NCBI RefSeq assembly: GCF_018139145.2
Contig: NC_059500.1
Location: forward strand, 42,017,437-42,081,436
Length of the DNA: 64,000 bases
Direction of reading: 5' to 3'
From: Gymnogyps californianus
Taxonomy: Eukaryota > Chordata > Aves > Accipitriformes > Cathartidae
Shown here: piece by piece, positions 22,587 to 37,500 of the stretch
Numbering within the stretch: the first letter of the stretch is position 1
Layout: every line of letters begins with the position of its first letter
Position numbers and translations under genes: made by a program
The notes under the pieces: model-generated
Database searches by the model: none
Told to the model about the DNA's origin: nothing
What the model saw: only the letters and a program-made list of their open reading frames with translations

Positions 22587-25500
22587 TTTTTAGGGATCCT
22601 TATGTGGAGGATTTTTTTAAGTATATCGAGAGAAGACCTGCGCTGATTCTGTGGCACAGAGCATTAAGGAGGCTAATTCTCATGTTTGCTCACTTGTGTG
22701 CGGTGTTAATGCAAAGATTAATAAAATGCCGACGTGCGGTGCCTAAAAAGCCAAGAAGGATTGTTAAAGCACACAAGGACTGGAGTACTAACACAAAGTT
22801 GATGTGAATCTACCGAAGCCGTGGCATGCGTTTCTGATTGCTGTGCTGTCCTTCAGACGTTCTTGCGTTCGTGCTTGCTGCTGAGGTCCCTACAGAGACG
22901 TAGCGTATGGGTTCTTGTGTACACAGGGCAATTGGTGTTAAGGGGCATTAATCTTCCTTAATTTTGTACTTATGTGCACCTGCAAGATCTGGATAGCAGT
23001 AAAAGCTTTGCAGGTTTCCTAGTTAGAAATCGCTTGGTTTTGATTAGGCTTCGCCTTTCTTACCTATGATACTGTAGTCTTGGTCTTACCTAAAATAGTG
23101 AACTTGTTTAAACCATTTATTACTTTAGAAATGCAATGTAAACCATAAACATTTGGTATTGCAGCTGTAACTGAAAAATGCTGGCTTATGCACTAACTGT
23201 TACCTAGGATGCTTACTAGTGTCGTTAAAAAAAAAAAGCAAAATCAGTTTGCCAGAGAACAAAGGGAATGTTGAGGCATTTGTCCTCAGTGAAAGTAGTT
23301 AGAATTATACCATTGTTAGTGACGAGATATGCAAGTGCCAAATGCAATGTCTTTTCATTTATGAAAACAGAAATAGAAAACAAACTTACTAGTAAATGAT
23401 AGTCACAGTTACTGCTTTTCAAGCTGTGGGCAAGATAACATTAGCTAGAGCGTACTTAAGGTTAAGAATTATACTCAAGTTGTAATTGTAAACGTGAGTG
23501 GTGTTACTTGGCAGCAATTTACTAAATGTTGTATTCAAAGAAATACCTCTATTTTACTGCTGAGAAGTACTTCAGAGAAATTCAGATCCTGTTATAGCTT
23601 GAAAGTTGTAGCATTTCATAGCAGCTCCTTGTCAAAGCATGAAGATTGGATATGTTTGGGTTCTGGAGACAGTTTGGATCTCATACAGCACCCATGAAAT
23701 ACCTTTTAAATTTTGTGTTCAGCCTTTGTATTTAAAGTATGAATTAAGTCTTTCTCTCTGTATTTGTGTGTTAGTTTATGAGGTTTTTTAATTAGCTGCT
23801 TCTGTCAAAATACAAATAAAGTGGGTAGATGTCAAAACAAATGACATAACAGTTACATTAAAGTGTGATCTATTTTGTAGCCTTAAATTGGAATGTGAGA
23901 AACTGGCAAGCGAAAAGACAGAAATGCAGAGGCACTATGTGATGGTAAGTATGTTTGTGTTTTCTTTATTTCAGTAAATATCTCCTAATACAATGTAAGC
24001 CAGCATAAGAAAATAATGTATGCTCCTTTATTTGCAGTATTATGAGATGTCGTATGGATTAAACATTGAAATGCACAAACAGGTAAGGCATTTTGTTTTC
24101 TAAACCACAAAATCTGCAGTCTGTCTAGTGCATTTAAAGGTAGCCGTTCTGTTTATGTTCGGATGACTGTATCGTGTCTGAATCAATAGGCTGATTTGTA
24201 GCCGTGATTAGTAAACCTTTGCCTACCTGCTGTCAAATGAGGTATAGATTAGGTTGAACGACAAGGCTTTCTTGGTATTGGTCCTGAAAGATGTTGCCAA
24301 AAATGGGGAAGGTCTTGTGCCTGTGGTTTCAAAAATACGATTCAGTGCTTTATGTGGTTTTATTCTGTTAGTGGCAGAGCCTTTGATATGTAGAACTGGT
24401 CTTATGTGTGGGTAGCATATGTAGTGATAGTTGCTCAAATCCTTGCCGTTTAAAGGTATGAAAAGATCAGTGACTTGGAAAGGTCTAGCTATGACTATGA
24501 GTTTGCAAGTTCCCATAAAATTCACACTTATGGCCACTATAATGGTGAATAAAAAGAGTATTGAACTGGAACAAGACACTAAGGACCTCATAAGAGAAGA
24601 AAAGCTAAATGATTGCTCAGCCCAGAGGACCCTCAATTGAGTAGTCATTGTCTGCCAAATAAAGCATTAATGGCAGGGTGTAAGTATTCTGTAGATATGC
24701 TGACATTCACTTTTTCATCAAGATGCTGGTACAATAAGTCTTTCAGAAATCGATGGCCTCTTAAAAAAAATTATCATTAGATGAAGTTGCACAGTTGGAC
24801 ACATTTCAAAGTGCAACAATACAATTCTTTCTTGATGTGTATGTGCTATTTCATCTAAAACTCCTGTTTCATTAAATTAAAGAGCATGGCTGACCGGCTA
24901 GGGCACAGCGAAGAAATTGATTAGTTCAGGCTTCGGATCTTCAGTATATTCAAAGACTTTCATTAAGCAAGTGAATTGAAGAGTTGAATTTTGCTTTTGC
25001 AACTCTGAACACTCTGATTTTTTTTTGTTTCGTTTTCACCTAAAATGTTATATTCGATAAGGTGGGATTGTAATTCCATGGTAACTTTCTGTCTGCAAAG
25101 CTGGGTAGATACCCTCTTGGTTTTTAGAGGTACACTTGTTTGAATCCAAAATGCCGGTAAAAGAAGAAATATTATGACAACCTCATTTTTTTAAAGTAAT
25201 GCACCAAATAGGTAGACAGAACCACTAGAGTAGAGTTTGACTTGGTGCTGTACTGTAGCTGCATTAGTCTTCTTGTGTCTTGTATTTTAGAAGAACATAA
25301 GTTTTTCTGTGAGGTGACTTTTCTAGGCTTTGTGATTTGGAGATTTCTTTCTTGCATTTTTTTTTCCTTCTCCTAAACAACTTTTTGGCATGCTGTAACC
25401 GTGAGGAGGCCAACATCTGTGTAGGAGCCTCATCTGGTGTGAAATAGATGTTGTTTTCAGAAAATCTTTGAAGAGAATGTGTGACTTCAGTAAATGTACT

Positions 25501-28500
25501 AGGAATTAACTTTAGATAAAATCAATTAAGTCCACAAGATTAAAGAGTGTTAGAACTGAGGTTTCCACTTTGACCTTAACATCTGTGTATTGCAAGGGTT
25601 TAATGTTCTGTATGTATGGCAACTATAATTACATGCCCAGTAGGCAGTGATACTTCGGAAGCTTTTAAGATTTATGACAGAGCATTATACCTGTGTTGGT
25701 TCTAGGTGGGGAGAGTAGAGCACACTTGCTCTGTGTATGCTGTTAAGAAAAGAATAAGCTTTTGAAGGCATAAATACATTTCCCTGGATATGAGTCTCCG
25801 ATACTATGCTTTTACATGTTAAGTAATTCTAATTTCCGATAAAAGTAGCACCTTCATGTTAAAGACTCTTGATTTAGATGCCTGCAATGAGGATGACAAA
25901 TGGTGTTACAGTTCAGTATGTAGGTGGTCTTAGATTACAGGAAACAAAAAAAATCTGCCAATGACATTCTTCTGAATTTCCACCACTAACGATAAGTTCT
26001 GAGGAGGCTTTTGGCAGATAGTAATCATAATTCTTATTAAAACTGGTGACGTCTAGCCCCAAGGGTGTAGCCAGGCTCAAATTGATGCTTTTTGCTGGCT
26101 GATCACCAGCATGGCCTAAGTGCTCATTATGTTGTAGAGAGGGCCTTTGGAGCTCTCATTACGTTTGACAGGAGTTCTCTCTAGGGGGAAACTGGGCATT
26201 AGCTAGACTCCTGACAGGCTGAAATTATTCCTGCTTTATGGCTTATAACCAAATGCTAGCAAGGCATCATCAGGGGACGCGAAAAATTGTCATTTCTGAC
26301 AACATCTTTGTTACTGAAAAATGCAGTGATGGGGAAACTTCCCACTGAACAAGCTTTAACGTTTTTAAGGCCTGCCTCCTATGTGGATGCTGCACTCGCT
26401 CTGTGTGAAGCCCTTCAGAGTGCTTAGGCTGCTGATTGAAAAACAAAAAATTACACTGCAGCAGTGTTTCTTTATGCAGTGTGGTGCGTACATCACTCTT
26501 AAGGTAGAGTCACTTCGATAAAACAAAGTAGTTGCAGTTTGCCTGTGTATGAAAGGGTTGACTTCTTGTACTGATACAGTTGCATTAGCAGTTCCCTCTT
26601 CATTTAATCTGGTAATCTATTATAATTTGACTAAAACTAAATTAGTCAGGACTTCAGTGTTGCTATAAAGAGACTTAACTGAGGTCAACTTTCCATACAC
26701 AAACAGCTGTACTGCAGAGCTTTCCACTTGAATATGTTGCATTTGAGTCCAGAAATGGCCACGGTAAGGCTTCCTTCACAGCTTTAGCTTTGGCACTTTG
26801 CAGTGTTTAATTGCATAACTGTGTGCTTAAATTGAGGTGCTGCTGCATTTCAACCTGCTGGCTGAACAGTGGTCGGGAAATAATCTTTTTGGCATATTTG
26901 TGGCTGGTTTGTGGGTTTGGGTTTTTTTTGTCTTGTTTCTGTGTGGGGGTTTTTTTTAAGAATTTCAAAGGCTAGTTCTTAAGAGGATGTTGTGTGTGGA
27001 TTCTTATACAGTTTTCAGAGAAATTATTTTAAGGTGACTAGTTACTAAGTTTTGTGTACCTGAAACAGAAACAAGAACCTGAGGATTCGTTTGGGATAGA
27101 TGCACTTGATTCAGATATTGTTTTCATATGTGTCAAGAAGACAGAATGAATGAGGATGTTTTGTGTGGTCTTAAGTTTCTCTTCTGTGTTATACTGTCCA
27201 AGTCAGATTTTCCCCACTGTGACATCCATGGCTGGCAAAGCAGATGCATCAACTGCTAGTGCCAAGATGTAGAGTTGGCTGGGTGTTAAAAATCCCACTG
27301 TACTTAAAGGGTTGCTGCCCTTGGCTATTAGGGCAGTGCCTCTTTATTTTCACCAGCTCTGTCTGTCATCTTATGTCGTAGGTCAGAAGATAAGGCTTCC
27401 TGTGCGTTTAATGCCTAGATTGTTTAGGTGCAAGATTAGCTTTTGTTCAGTGGCAGGCAGCCAAAGAAAGAAAAATTCATCACTGCTGAACCAACTGACA
27501 GACTATATAGACTACTACAGTATGTGGGTTTCTGCTATCCCAATCATGACAGCTAGGTTTCCTTCTCTTTGGGTGGGTTATTGTGATCTCTGTGACCTGC
27601 CTGGAGGCAGACCTGTCACTCAGTACCTTGCCTCTTGTGGAAGAGTACACAAACTCCCAAACTGCATTATGTTAACCAGTTGTACAAGAGTTAAATGTCT
27701 GTTCTAGCCTGGACTGTTTTGTGGAATCATTTCTAATGCTCTGTGGCAAGGAACAGAATCTTCTACAGATATGTCATTAGAACAGCAGTCTTCAGGAGTG
27801 GGTTAAATAGAAGGGAATTAAGGAGCTTAGTTAGCTGTCTACAGCTCCTGAGTAGGATGGCTGTGCTGTTGAAAGGGATTTAAAGATAAATTAATTTTTT
27901 TCTTTTTTCCTACTTGCATTTTAATTATTGGTATGAAAAACTTCATGAATCCTTAAGGTTTTGGTGCTGTGCAGTGAGTGTTTCAAGAGCATTTTACAGT
28001 TGGCCCTGCCACATAAGACATGCAAAACCTGTTTTTATTTAAAAGAAAATGGTAAGGTTGATTGGGACATAATATTTTTCACTCAAAAAATTGTACTTAT
28101 TTTACAAATATTGGGTTTCTAAATGAGTACAGTTGTATCACCAGTGCAGCCATTTTAACAACAACTAGAGTTGCCAGTTTGAACGGGGAGGAAAGACTAG
28201 AGTAATGACCTCAACTTTCTTGACTTTTGAACCGCATTCAGGCTTGAGGCTAGCATTATTGTGAAGGAGTTATCTGACAGATTCAGGGCACTGTGTGAAA
28301 TACATCTCCATGCAGCTTTTAGATAACCATATTGTCAGATACAGTCTATTATGTCAACGCTATACACAACTTAACCCAAAAGTATGTCACAGTGTAAACA
28401 CTGTACATATGTTAAATACTGCCCAATCATCTCGCATTTCAGACTTGGTCTACCGGATTTGAGGTTCCTCACAGAACCGTGGAGGGAGAGACAAAATGCG

Positions 28501-31500
28501 TTCCTACCGCCTGTGTTGTTAAACTTCCCTTGTATTGCTGGAACTTACGTTGCCAAATGTCTGTTGATGTACTTTACGGATTGGTTCAAGTGGGCAAAAA
28601 AAAATGTCCTGCTTTTTTTGGGGCAGGGAGAAGATTAAGAGGGAAGATGCTTTGTGAATGTGCAGTACCCTTCTGTCACAACAGATTCCGGGGGAAAAGC
28701 TTAGTGCTTTTCCTCCTTCTGCTGGTTGTTATACCAAATCAAGCTGAGCATTTGAATTGCCTTTCCTCTCACCCTACTCCAGAACTTAAGCGTTTGTAGC
28801 AAAGCAGTAAAATTGCATTGTATCTCCTGGGCAAAAAGGAAGATAGGTTCTTCTAGGTTTGATGGTGGGTCACCATTGGCATACAGTAAAAGCCTTTAGA
28901 AACAATTTTAGGTTGACTGATGCTTATCAGAAGACTGCACAGTACTGTTATTTTTAAAATGATAACAGCTTTGAGTAGAACTAATGAGGTTATCTTTCCA
29001 CCTGAGGTAAGATTTACGGATATCTAATGGCAATTATGTCGAACACTACTATTTTTGTCTTTTGCATCAGACTTCTTAGTTGGACTCTGAATGTAGCTAT
29101 TTAAGCAATAGTAGTTGCTCACAGTTCCTTTCAGAAAGGGGAAAAACAACAGCTGACAGGGAGAATTCCCGATTTTTCAGCATGGATTTGTCAAAACAGC
29201 TAGTTTAACAGATCAGTCCTATGATTACTCGTAGGCCATGGCTTTTGAAGTACTTGCAAGTTGGTCCCATGTTCAACCTGAGCTTGCAACCTGTGCTTTT
29301 GGAAGTATCAAATTTCAATCTTAAGTATTTTGTGGAAGTAATCTTGTGTGACATCTCTGGGCAATGCTTTCCAGTGTTTGACCCACCCTCATTGTGAAGA
29401 ATTTTTTCCTTCACTAACTAGGACTTTGCCTTTCTGTGCTGGTGACCATTGCCTGCCTTCTGTTCTTCTGCTGTGCACCTCTAAGTCTGGCTTAGTCTTC
29501 TCCATAATCACCTCTTTGTCAGCAATCAGCTCTCCTCTCCCATTAATCCTCCTCTTCTTGAAACTAAACAAATCTAACTTCTTCCTGGTATGTTGCGTGC
29601 TCTGATTTCCTGATCATCTTACTGGTGTTACTTAGTGACTTGCTCCAGTTTGACAACATCTTCCTTCTTGCCAAACAAGGGGTAAAGAAAGGGGAACAAT
29701 TCATTTTAATCAGCCAGCTGGTTACAGTCATACTGTTGCATCCTAGTATGAGGTGTAGCCTTCATCAACACAAGGGTGTGGGGCTGATGTGTATTCAACT
29801 TGTCCTCCAGGACACCTGTGCCCTGTTCTTGAAAACTGCTTTCTAGTGTGTTTTCTCCCTGGCTATCATGTTGTGGGGAGGAGGTTGTCCCAGGGTAGGA
29901 CAAAAACCAACCTTTGTTTGCTTTGAACCTGGTTTCCACTATCTTGTTTTGATGGCCCCTAGTTCTCAGAATAGACAAGTGGTTGATGCCTATCTGCTTT
30001 TTCAGTGCACTCAAAATTTTATATCTCTGTCGTAACCCATCTGTGTTGACTCCTTTTCAGGTTGGGCAGTGCCAGCCTACACAGTTGTGTAGCTTTCTTT
30101 GATCATCTTCCTTGCTTTTCCCTCAACCTTTTTCATTTTTAATTTAGTCTTTTGAAATGAGGGGACTAGAACTACATACAGTTCTCAGGGTGCAGGTGAA
30201 CCAGAGATTTATATTATCACATAATTCTGTTTTCTGGATGCTTTTCTTTTTTTCTTTTTCTTTTTTTTTTCTTCTTTAGTAAATTTCCCAATATCTGATT
30301 TCTCTTCTGGCTGCCATGAAATGCTGAACTGCTGGAGTCACCTTTCACACTTGAGTTCTTGCTCATGGATGATGATTGTAAGCTCACAAGCCATCATTTT
30401 ACATTGAGGCTAGGGATGGCTACTCCCAATATGTGTAGATTTTGTTTGTATACAATTCTTTTCATTGCCCACTTAGACTTGTAAGGTCTCTTTGCAGTTC
30501 TTCAGCCATTGTTTTTCCTTTGAATGAATGCTCTTATGGAGCAAGCTTTCTTACTCACTGCTTGCTGTCTTTTCCAGGCTGCACTGCTGAACATACTCAT
30601 AAAACAGATTGCAGTAAAGGCCTCTGTGAAACTCCACTGGTGACCTGTTTATGGCATAGTGCTGGAGATGATTGAAGAGTAAATTAGAGCTTGCTGAAAT
30701 TGAGTTTATTCTTAACTGAACTCTAGTTTAAATCTGACTAGGTTTAAAAATCAGTTATTTCCTGAGGTTGTCTCTTTTAAAAGAAGGCCTAGTGATGCAC
30801 TTTTTTTGGTGCTTAGAAAACCAGCCAGCCCTGTTGCTGTGTCAAGATTCATATAAACAAATGGAAACAATGTTGAATTCTCTCACTTGGAACCATGATC
30901 ACAGTATGTTTAAGTGAAATTGGCATAGGAAAAGGTTTATAGCATTGTTTCATAGGGTAGTAGTATTTTAAGTTTGTAAGTGTTGGGTATTATTTTAGTT
31001 GTTAGCAAGCCTAGTTGTTATAAAATATACTTTCTAGTATGGGGAAAACAGTTCAGGAAATTAATCAGTTTGGTAGGTTTCACTGAACTTTTTATAATGA
31101 TAATACTATTCTGTGGCTAATAATAAATTTCACAGTGTTTAAGAGTCTAATCTCTAATTGGGGATTGGCTGGGTTGCTCTCACCTTTACGTTCTTTAGAC
31201 ATGTGAACAAATTAGCACAGATGATTAAATTACAAATTAAAGTTCTCTGAGGGGTGTTGGGTAAGCTTTGTGTCACGGCTGCTTATCTGGAAATAGTTTG
31301 AACTACTTAGGTGATCTGAAGAGCTAACTAGCCTTTTTGGTTATGTGATAACAAAACAGAAAACTGAGGTTAATTTGTGTTTTGGTGTAGGGTTTTTTGG
31401 TTGTTTCTGGGTTTTGTTTTTTGTTTTTTTGTTTGTTTGTTTTGTTTTTGTCCCCCTCCCCCAGCAACATGGATGTTCTTCTTTTCTGTTCAGTCTTTTT

Positions 31501-34500
31501 TTTATTCCTCTTGAGGCTTTTTGATGTTTGTGTAAACAGTCAGTCAAAGCAACTTACTTGTAAGGTGACCAGTCAGTGTATTGACAAGAACAGACACAAT
31601 AGAAAACTGCATTAGGAGGCAAGCCGTTGGGATTTGCAGTAAATATATTACAGAACACAAGTGAATTGCCGATACTGCTTGTTTAGCAGTTTGCAAGGGC
31701 AATGGTAGTATGGATTTTTGAATTAGAAGGGAAGGACTGTTCTTTCTCTGTGCTGGAACATCTAGTTGATGGCTGAGGATAAAATTGATTTAGAGAACAA
31801 AATGCTACCGCCTCTATTTGTGCCATTTTAAAGGCTTCTATGGATTAGCAAGCAAAAACAAAAAGATAGCTTTCAGTTCTGGAGAAGAGGAGCAAGAATG
31901 GGTATGCTTGTTCAGCTGCATTTTAATTAGGTATTAAGTCTATGAGGAAACCTGCTTTTGTTAGGTCAAGAAAAGGAAAGAACATCTGAAATGGGGTGGG
32001 TTTTATGATCTGTGGAAATCTGCCTATTTATGAAATTGGTTTTAAGTGTTCTAAAACCCCCGAATTGCTGTGCTCTCTGCTTCATGGTATGATGATCTCA
32101 ACTTTTTTAAATGTAGAAGTTTGAATTAAATCCCTGGGAGGAGGGGATTAAAAATCCGCAATTTCTTGGGAAAAATAAGTAGTAGAAAGATCATTCTTCT
32201 GCTGTGTTGCCACAACAGTTTCCATTTACAACAAAGTTTTTTGTTTTGTTTGGAAAAAAAAAAAGCTGAAATGTTTATTGCTCTTCTTCATATGTGAGTT
32301 TGGGTGTAAGGTCATTCTGAATTTCTATTTTTGTAACTGGTTATAAAGTTTCCAGCCATTACTTTGCAGATAGCTAGCTGCCTGTGGCCTCAAATGATGG
32401 ACATAAATTGCCAGTTAAGCAAACACGAAATCTTTAATTAACAAGACCTGTGGGAAGCTCTTAAGTTGTTTCTTTAAACTGAAATATGAACTGTAGAATC
32501 ACAGCACTAGAAAGGACCTAGTGCCTCCCTGTGTCCTAGCAGGACTGGCTATACCAGTGTCATTGCTGATAGGGTGCTTGTCCCATCTGTTAGCAGAGAC
32601 TTAACAGTAGTGCCGACTTGCAAGCTCTCTAGGTAGCAGAGTGCTTTTATGTCCTTGCTGTTGAAGTGCTTCTTCAGTTGCAACTTCAGTCTTTTCTCTT
32701 GCAGCTTCAGCTCTTTACTATGCATTTTCTTCACCCTGGATAGGGAGAGCAGATCATTCCCCTGCCTTCCAGAACCATTTCGTATACCTCTACAGTTTAA
32801 TGTTCATTCTCTGAATGTTGTTGCCCAGCTGAAGTACAGTGCCTGAAATTAAGTGCAGTACTCCAGGGGAGGAAATGCCATGCTGAGTAGCATAGAAGGT
32901 TTACTTAGTGTACGGCTTACTGTGGTGGCAGCCTTTTTTGCAACAGCACGCTATTGACTTATGTTCAACTTCTGATCCGCTGTGACCGAGAGATTCCTTC
33001 CTGGCCCCATTATTTCCTTTCCTTTATGTTCCTGTCTAGGCATGCTATGGTCCTTTATCCCTATTTATCCCTATCCTTCTTTTTCCTTTGTAGTCCATTT
33101 TTCTATTCACTGCAAAGTGAGTTCTGAAGCTATTCTCCAGCATATTCTGTCTTTCTCAGCTTGAAGCTCTCTGCAAATTAAGGATTAGGGCAAATGAAGA
33201 GATCTTTATGCTTGTTAGTGGGAAATACTGAAAAATACTGGACCTATCATGCATGCAGAACTTCTTAATTTGCAGAAGAGAAGGATGGATTCATACATGG
33301 TTTAATCATCAAGCAGTTTTGTACTTGTTCACATGAAGTTTTAGCTGTGCTGTTTGTGTTGCTCCTAATAGTGCTATGAATGTCAAATTCTTAACGAAGA
33401 CGTTAACACCATCTGCCTTAGCCATTATTACTTGACCTTTGTGGACATGGCATAATTCTGATGTTGTTTACTGCTGAAAAATAACTTCTGAGTTGTGATT
33501 TATATCCCTGTTTCACCTAGATGTTTATGGATAAGAGGCTTTTTAGTGCCCTAAACTTAAGGAATAGTTATTAAGCTGGGGTGTCTTTGCTCCTTCATTT
33601 GCTGTTTTCTGTCTGTTAGGCATTGTCCTTTCATAGTTTCCTACCCACTTGACATTTGCAGGTTCTGCAAGGTGTCCACTAGCTGCTCAGTCTTTACTAA
33701 TGTGCTCTCTTTATTTCATCAGGCCTAGTCAATTTGAAGATGTTTTACTTGGAAAGCTCTGATCTGTTCCTTTCCTGCTTAAGCTACAGTGTTGACCTTA
33801 CGTAACTAGTAATTTATATTAATTATGTAGTTGGTAATGATTCTTGTGTAGTTAAGACGGATGCAAAAAAGTATAGACTTTTTGGCCTTCTCGATGTCCC
33901 TTGACCATATCTTTCCTTTTCTAATTGAGGGGATTGAACCATTTTTTTGTTCTCTTCCAACTATTCCAACCTGTAGAGCAGTAGCTTTACTTTAGCTGTC
34001 ACTACTGGCACATAGTTACAAAAATATGTGCTAGTGCTGTATATGTTCATAGTGCCTCACCTGACATAGTTTCCACCTCCTGTACATTTTGCTGTTTGTA
34101 TGAAGTCAATTAAGAATTTGGGATTTAGTCTCTTGGCACAATTCCATCCCTCCCCTTTTTCCTCTGTCCCTTCCTCTTCCATTTGCAGATATATTAACTG
34201 TCATCTATGTCCTTAATATTGTTTCATAAAGAAAGTGTCAGCTGTCCATAATGCCATTTTATCTTCCTCCTCAATAACAGGTCCTGTAAAGCTGATCTTA
34301 CCAGTTGGCATTTGCTTTCCTGAAGTCTTACTGGCTTTTTCATTCTTCCTTCCTGTCCCGATGATTGTAAACTCTGTAGTGATTGTTGGTCTCAATCAAA
34401 TTAGTTTCCATTTGGATAGTTTCAATCAGTTCTTCTCTATTAGAATGTAATCTAGATGGTATCTTTACTGGTTTTTTTCTATTCTGTGAGCAACAGAATA

Positions 34501-37500
34501 TATATGGAAAAAAAAAAAAGGGAAAGAAACTTACTGACATGTTCCCAAAGTTTTGCTGAAAGATTTCCAAACCTTTTTCCCCACGTAGTGAAAATCTCCA
34601 TTATTTTCACCTTCCTTCCAAATCCTGTGTGGTGAATAATTCTGCTAGTTGCTAACAAGAATTGTCAATCTTCTTAACTTCTTATTCATTAGTGAGTCAC
34701 TTGGTGGCATCTGAAGCATTGGTATGAACACCTTTAAGGCCTTATATTGTTTCTTTGACTTGACAGTTTTTTGAAACTGAGCTGTGAATATACTAAGTAT
34801 TGTAAAATGGTGAAATTACATTTAAGATACAAAAGTGCATGTGACTTGGTACATTTAATTTGGTAGTTATTTCTAAAGTCCTGGTGAATGTAGCATATTG
34901 ATTTTTTTCCCCTCACGTTTCAGGCCCTTGTCTTAATGTGTTGTCTTTTTTGTCAGATGGCATGCTCATTGTTCTAGTCAAGTCCAGATTCTACTGCTAG
35001 TATAGTCTTACTTGAATCTTGATAAGGACTGAATCCTGACTGGGAGTTTTGTTATTGATTTGCTTACTGTAAACGTATATGCTTGGTTTGAGGAACTTTA
35101 TGCTGTAGTTTTTAGAAGCGACATGGTTCTAGGCACTTCTCCAGCTATGCAAGAGCTCTGACTTTCTACTGCCATACCAATAAAATGGCTCAGTGTGGCA
35201 AGTGCTGCAAGGATGTATACAGAAATTTGGATGTGGCTTGTGGGAGTGAGAGTGAAATAGGAAGTAGTTTTAAAATAATGTCCTAAACTAAAAGAAAAGC
35301 CAATAGGGTTCTTCTCTGGGGGTGTAGCAGTTATAGATATACTGCTTTTTTATGCCTCCTTTCTTTTTCTCTTCTCTTTGTCTCATCCTTGTTCCTGTAT
35401 AGGGTAGTGTTGCTGAGTTGTCCAGAGTAAATTAAGTTCTTAATGTCCTTAAGGGTAAGAATGCAAAGCATGCTGGGTAATTCTGGAGACTGTGCTGCTT
35501 CTAGAGCACCATAAGAGCACATGAGTGCAGTCCTGTGGGAGAGGGGAGCTCATCCCATAGCTTATTTTTTCCCCCCAAAACCACTGCTCCCATCTTGGTT
35601 CTCCTGGTATTTGGGCTGCTCTGCTACCTGCTGGATGCCTCCTGTGAGCCTATTTAACTCACTGATGTGGTGGTCTACTAAGTTGGCCCTTTCCCTCCTT
35701 CTATAGTAATGTTTTCTGCTTGATTAGTTAGTTGAGATGTTGGACAAGTCCAAATGTCTCCAGCACGGTTTGAAGAAAGTGTGCCTCTGGAAGCAAGGGT
35801 GGCAAGACCTCTTCTGGATTGGAGGCAGCCTCCAACTTGCCTAGCATCTCATGGAGTCTAAATAAAAGTGGGAGTTGTGTGTGCTGGAAGGCAACTTGAA
35901 AGTAAAATAAAGCTGTGTGCTCACTTCAGAGATTTAAATACTTCTGTGTGTATTGAAGGTTAGCTTAGGCATGGAAACTTAAGCTGTGGAACTAAAATTT
36001 GGATAAACACACCTTTTGTAGTTGCGAGTGCTTGAGCAAGATGGGCTAAAGTTGGATTAAAGGAGAAATGTGATAACTGTCCTGTTTAGCCAAGTTTAAG
36101 AAGAGTCTTGACATAGTGAAGATGTGTGAAAGGAGTACTTCAACATCCTGACAACAGCTGCTTTGTTGCCAGGTGGCTTGGATTCAACAGGATTTACAGC
36201 TGCAAATGGGATGGGCAGTTGTGTACAGTGGTTCATTGAGAGCTACACAGCAGCCTCTCTCTATTATTATAGAAAGCATTGAAATTAGACATCTGAAATA
36301 TATCCAGTCATTTCACTTTACAGTTGAATGAAGTCCAAACCTGTAGTAGATGTTTGGCAAGTGTAGCTGTTGACTTGTGCATCATATGTAGCTTATGTTT
36401 AAATTAACATGAGCTTTCTGTAATTTAAATGGACATCTAAGAGGATTCAGATAAATGTAGTTTAGGTACTGAATTAAAAAAAAATTCACTTTGGAAACTG
36501 TCTAGCATTCTGTGGCTTTATCATTCTGAGTTTTTATTCTGTTAATGTTTCTGTTACTTCTTCCTCTCCCTACTCCCACTTGCAATATGGTGGTGTTTTG
36601 GTTTTTTTCACAGCTAAAGATTTTTCATGCCAGTCTTCTGGGGTTTTAATATCATCATCTTGTGGGTGGCTGACCTTGCAATTAAAATGAGTAGTACCAA
36701 TGTAGGGCAGAGGGAAAGCTGTATTTGTTAATGATATGTCATGTTAAACTGACAGTTTATGCCCAAAATACAGAGATTGTTCCTGCCGCTGAAATGAACG
36801 CTACCCATTGCCGCTTGTCAGATTGAATTTCAAGTATCTGTTGAGAATAAACCTTCCCACCCCCTCCTATTGGTGGGAATATTAGTAATGACAGTGTTTA
36901 TAATTTAAAATAGAGTTTGAAGGCCAGCTTCCACAGTTTGTCGCAGGGTGGTTAATACGGCGGTAAAGGGGAGATGAATGTGGCTACTTGTGAGAGTCTA
37001 TTACTCAGGAGGCCTGTAAATTTGATTGGCTGCTGCAGTTCTAGCAGAATCATTCGATTTGAGAGCAATAGAAAGATAAGATATCCAATTACCCAAATGA
37101 TTTGCAGGGTTAGCCAACGTTGTCATGGAGATGTGAGTTGGAACAAATTAAATTTTAAGCAATAAAATAATCTTAAAGCACATCTGGGAACAAGAAAATT
37201 TGGCAGTGGCACTTACCTGAATTGAATCTTAGCTTGACACGCTGTTGTTTGACATTGATATACTATGGGGGCCTAAACTTTTAAATGGTATGTTGCCTTT
37301 ATTTTTTTTTTCCTTTTGCAGCCATTGCCAAAACAGATTGTAGTGTATTATTTTAAATAAAAGGGCATTAATAATATATGCATATCTCAGTGCTCAACGT
37401 GGATTCAATAACTCATGAACAGCAAAGTTCATAGAATGCTGGCCTTAATAATTTGAGGCTTCTGAGTATTTAAGTTTTGAGATTTAATTATACCTCCAAC

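Noticed and set aside
27312..27707. 131-codon + strand frame in intron 4
   Set aside because: The peptide is unrecognised and lacks a coding signature or splice context; probably chance.
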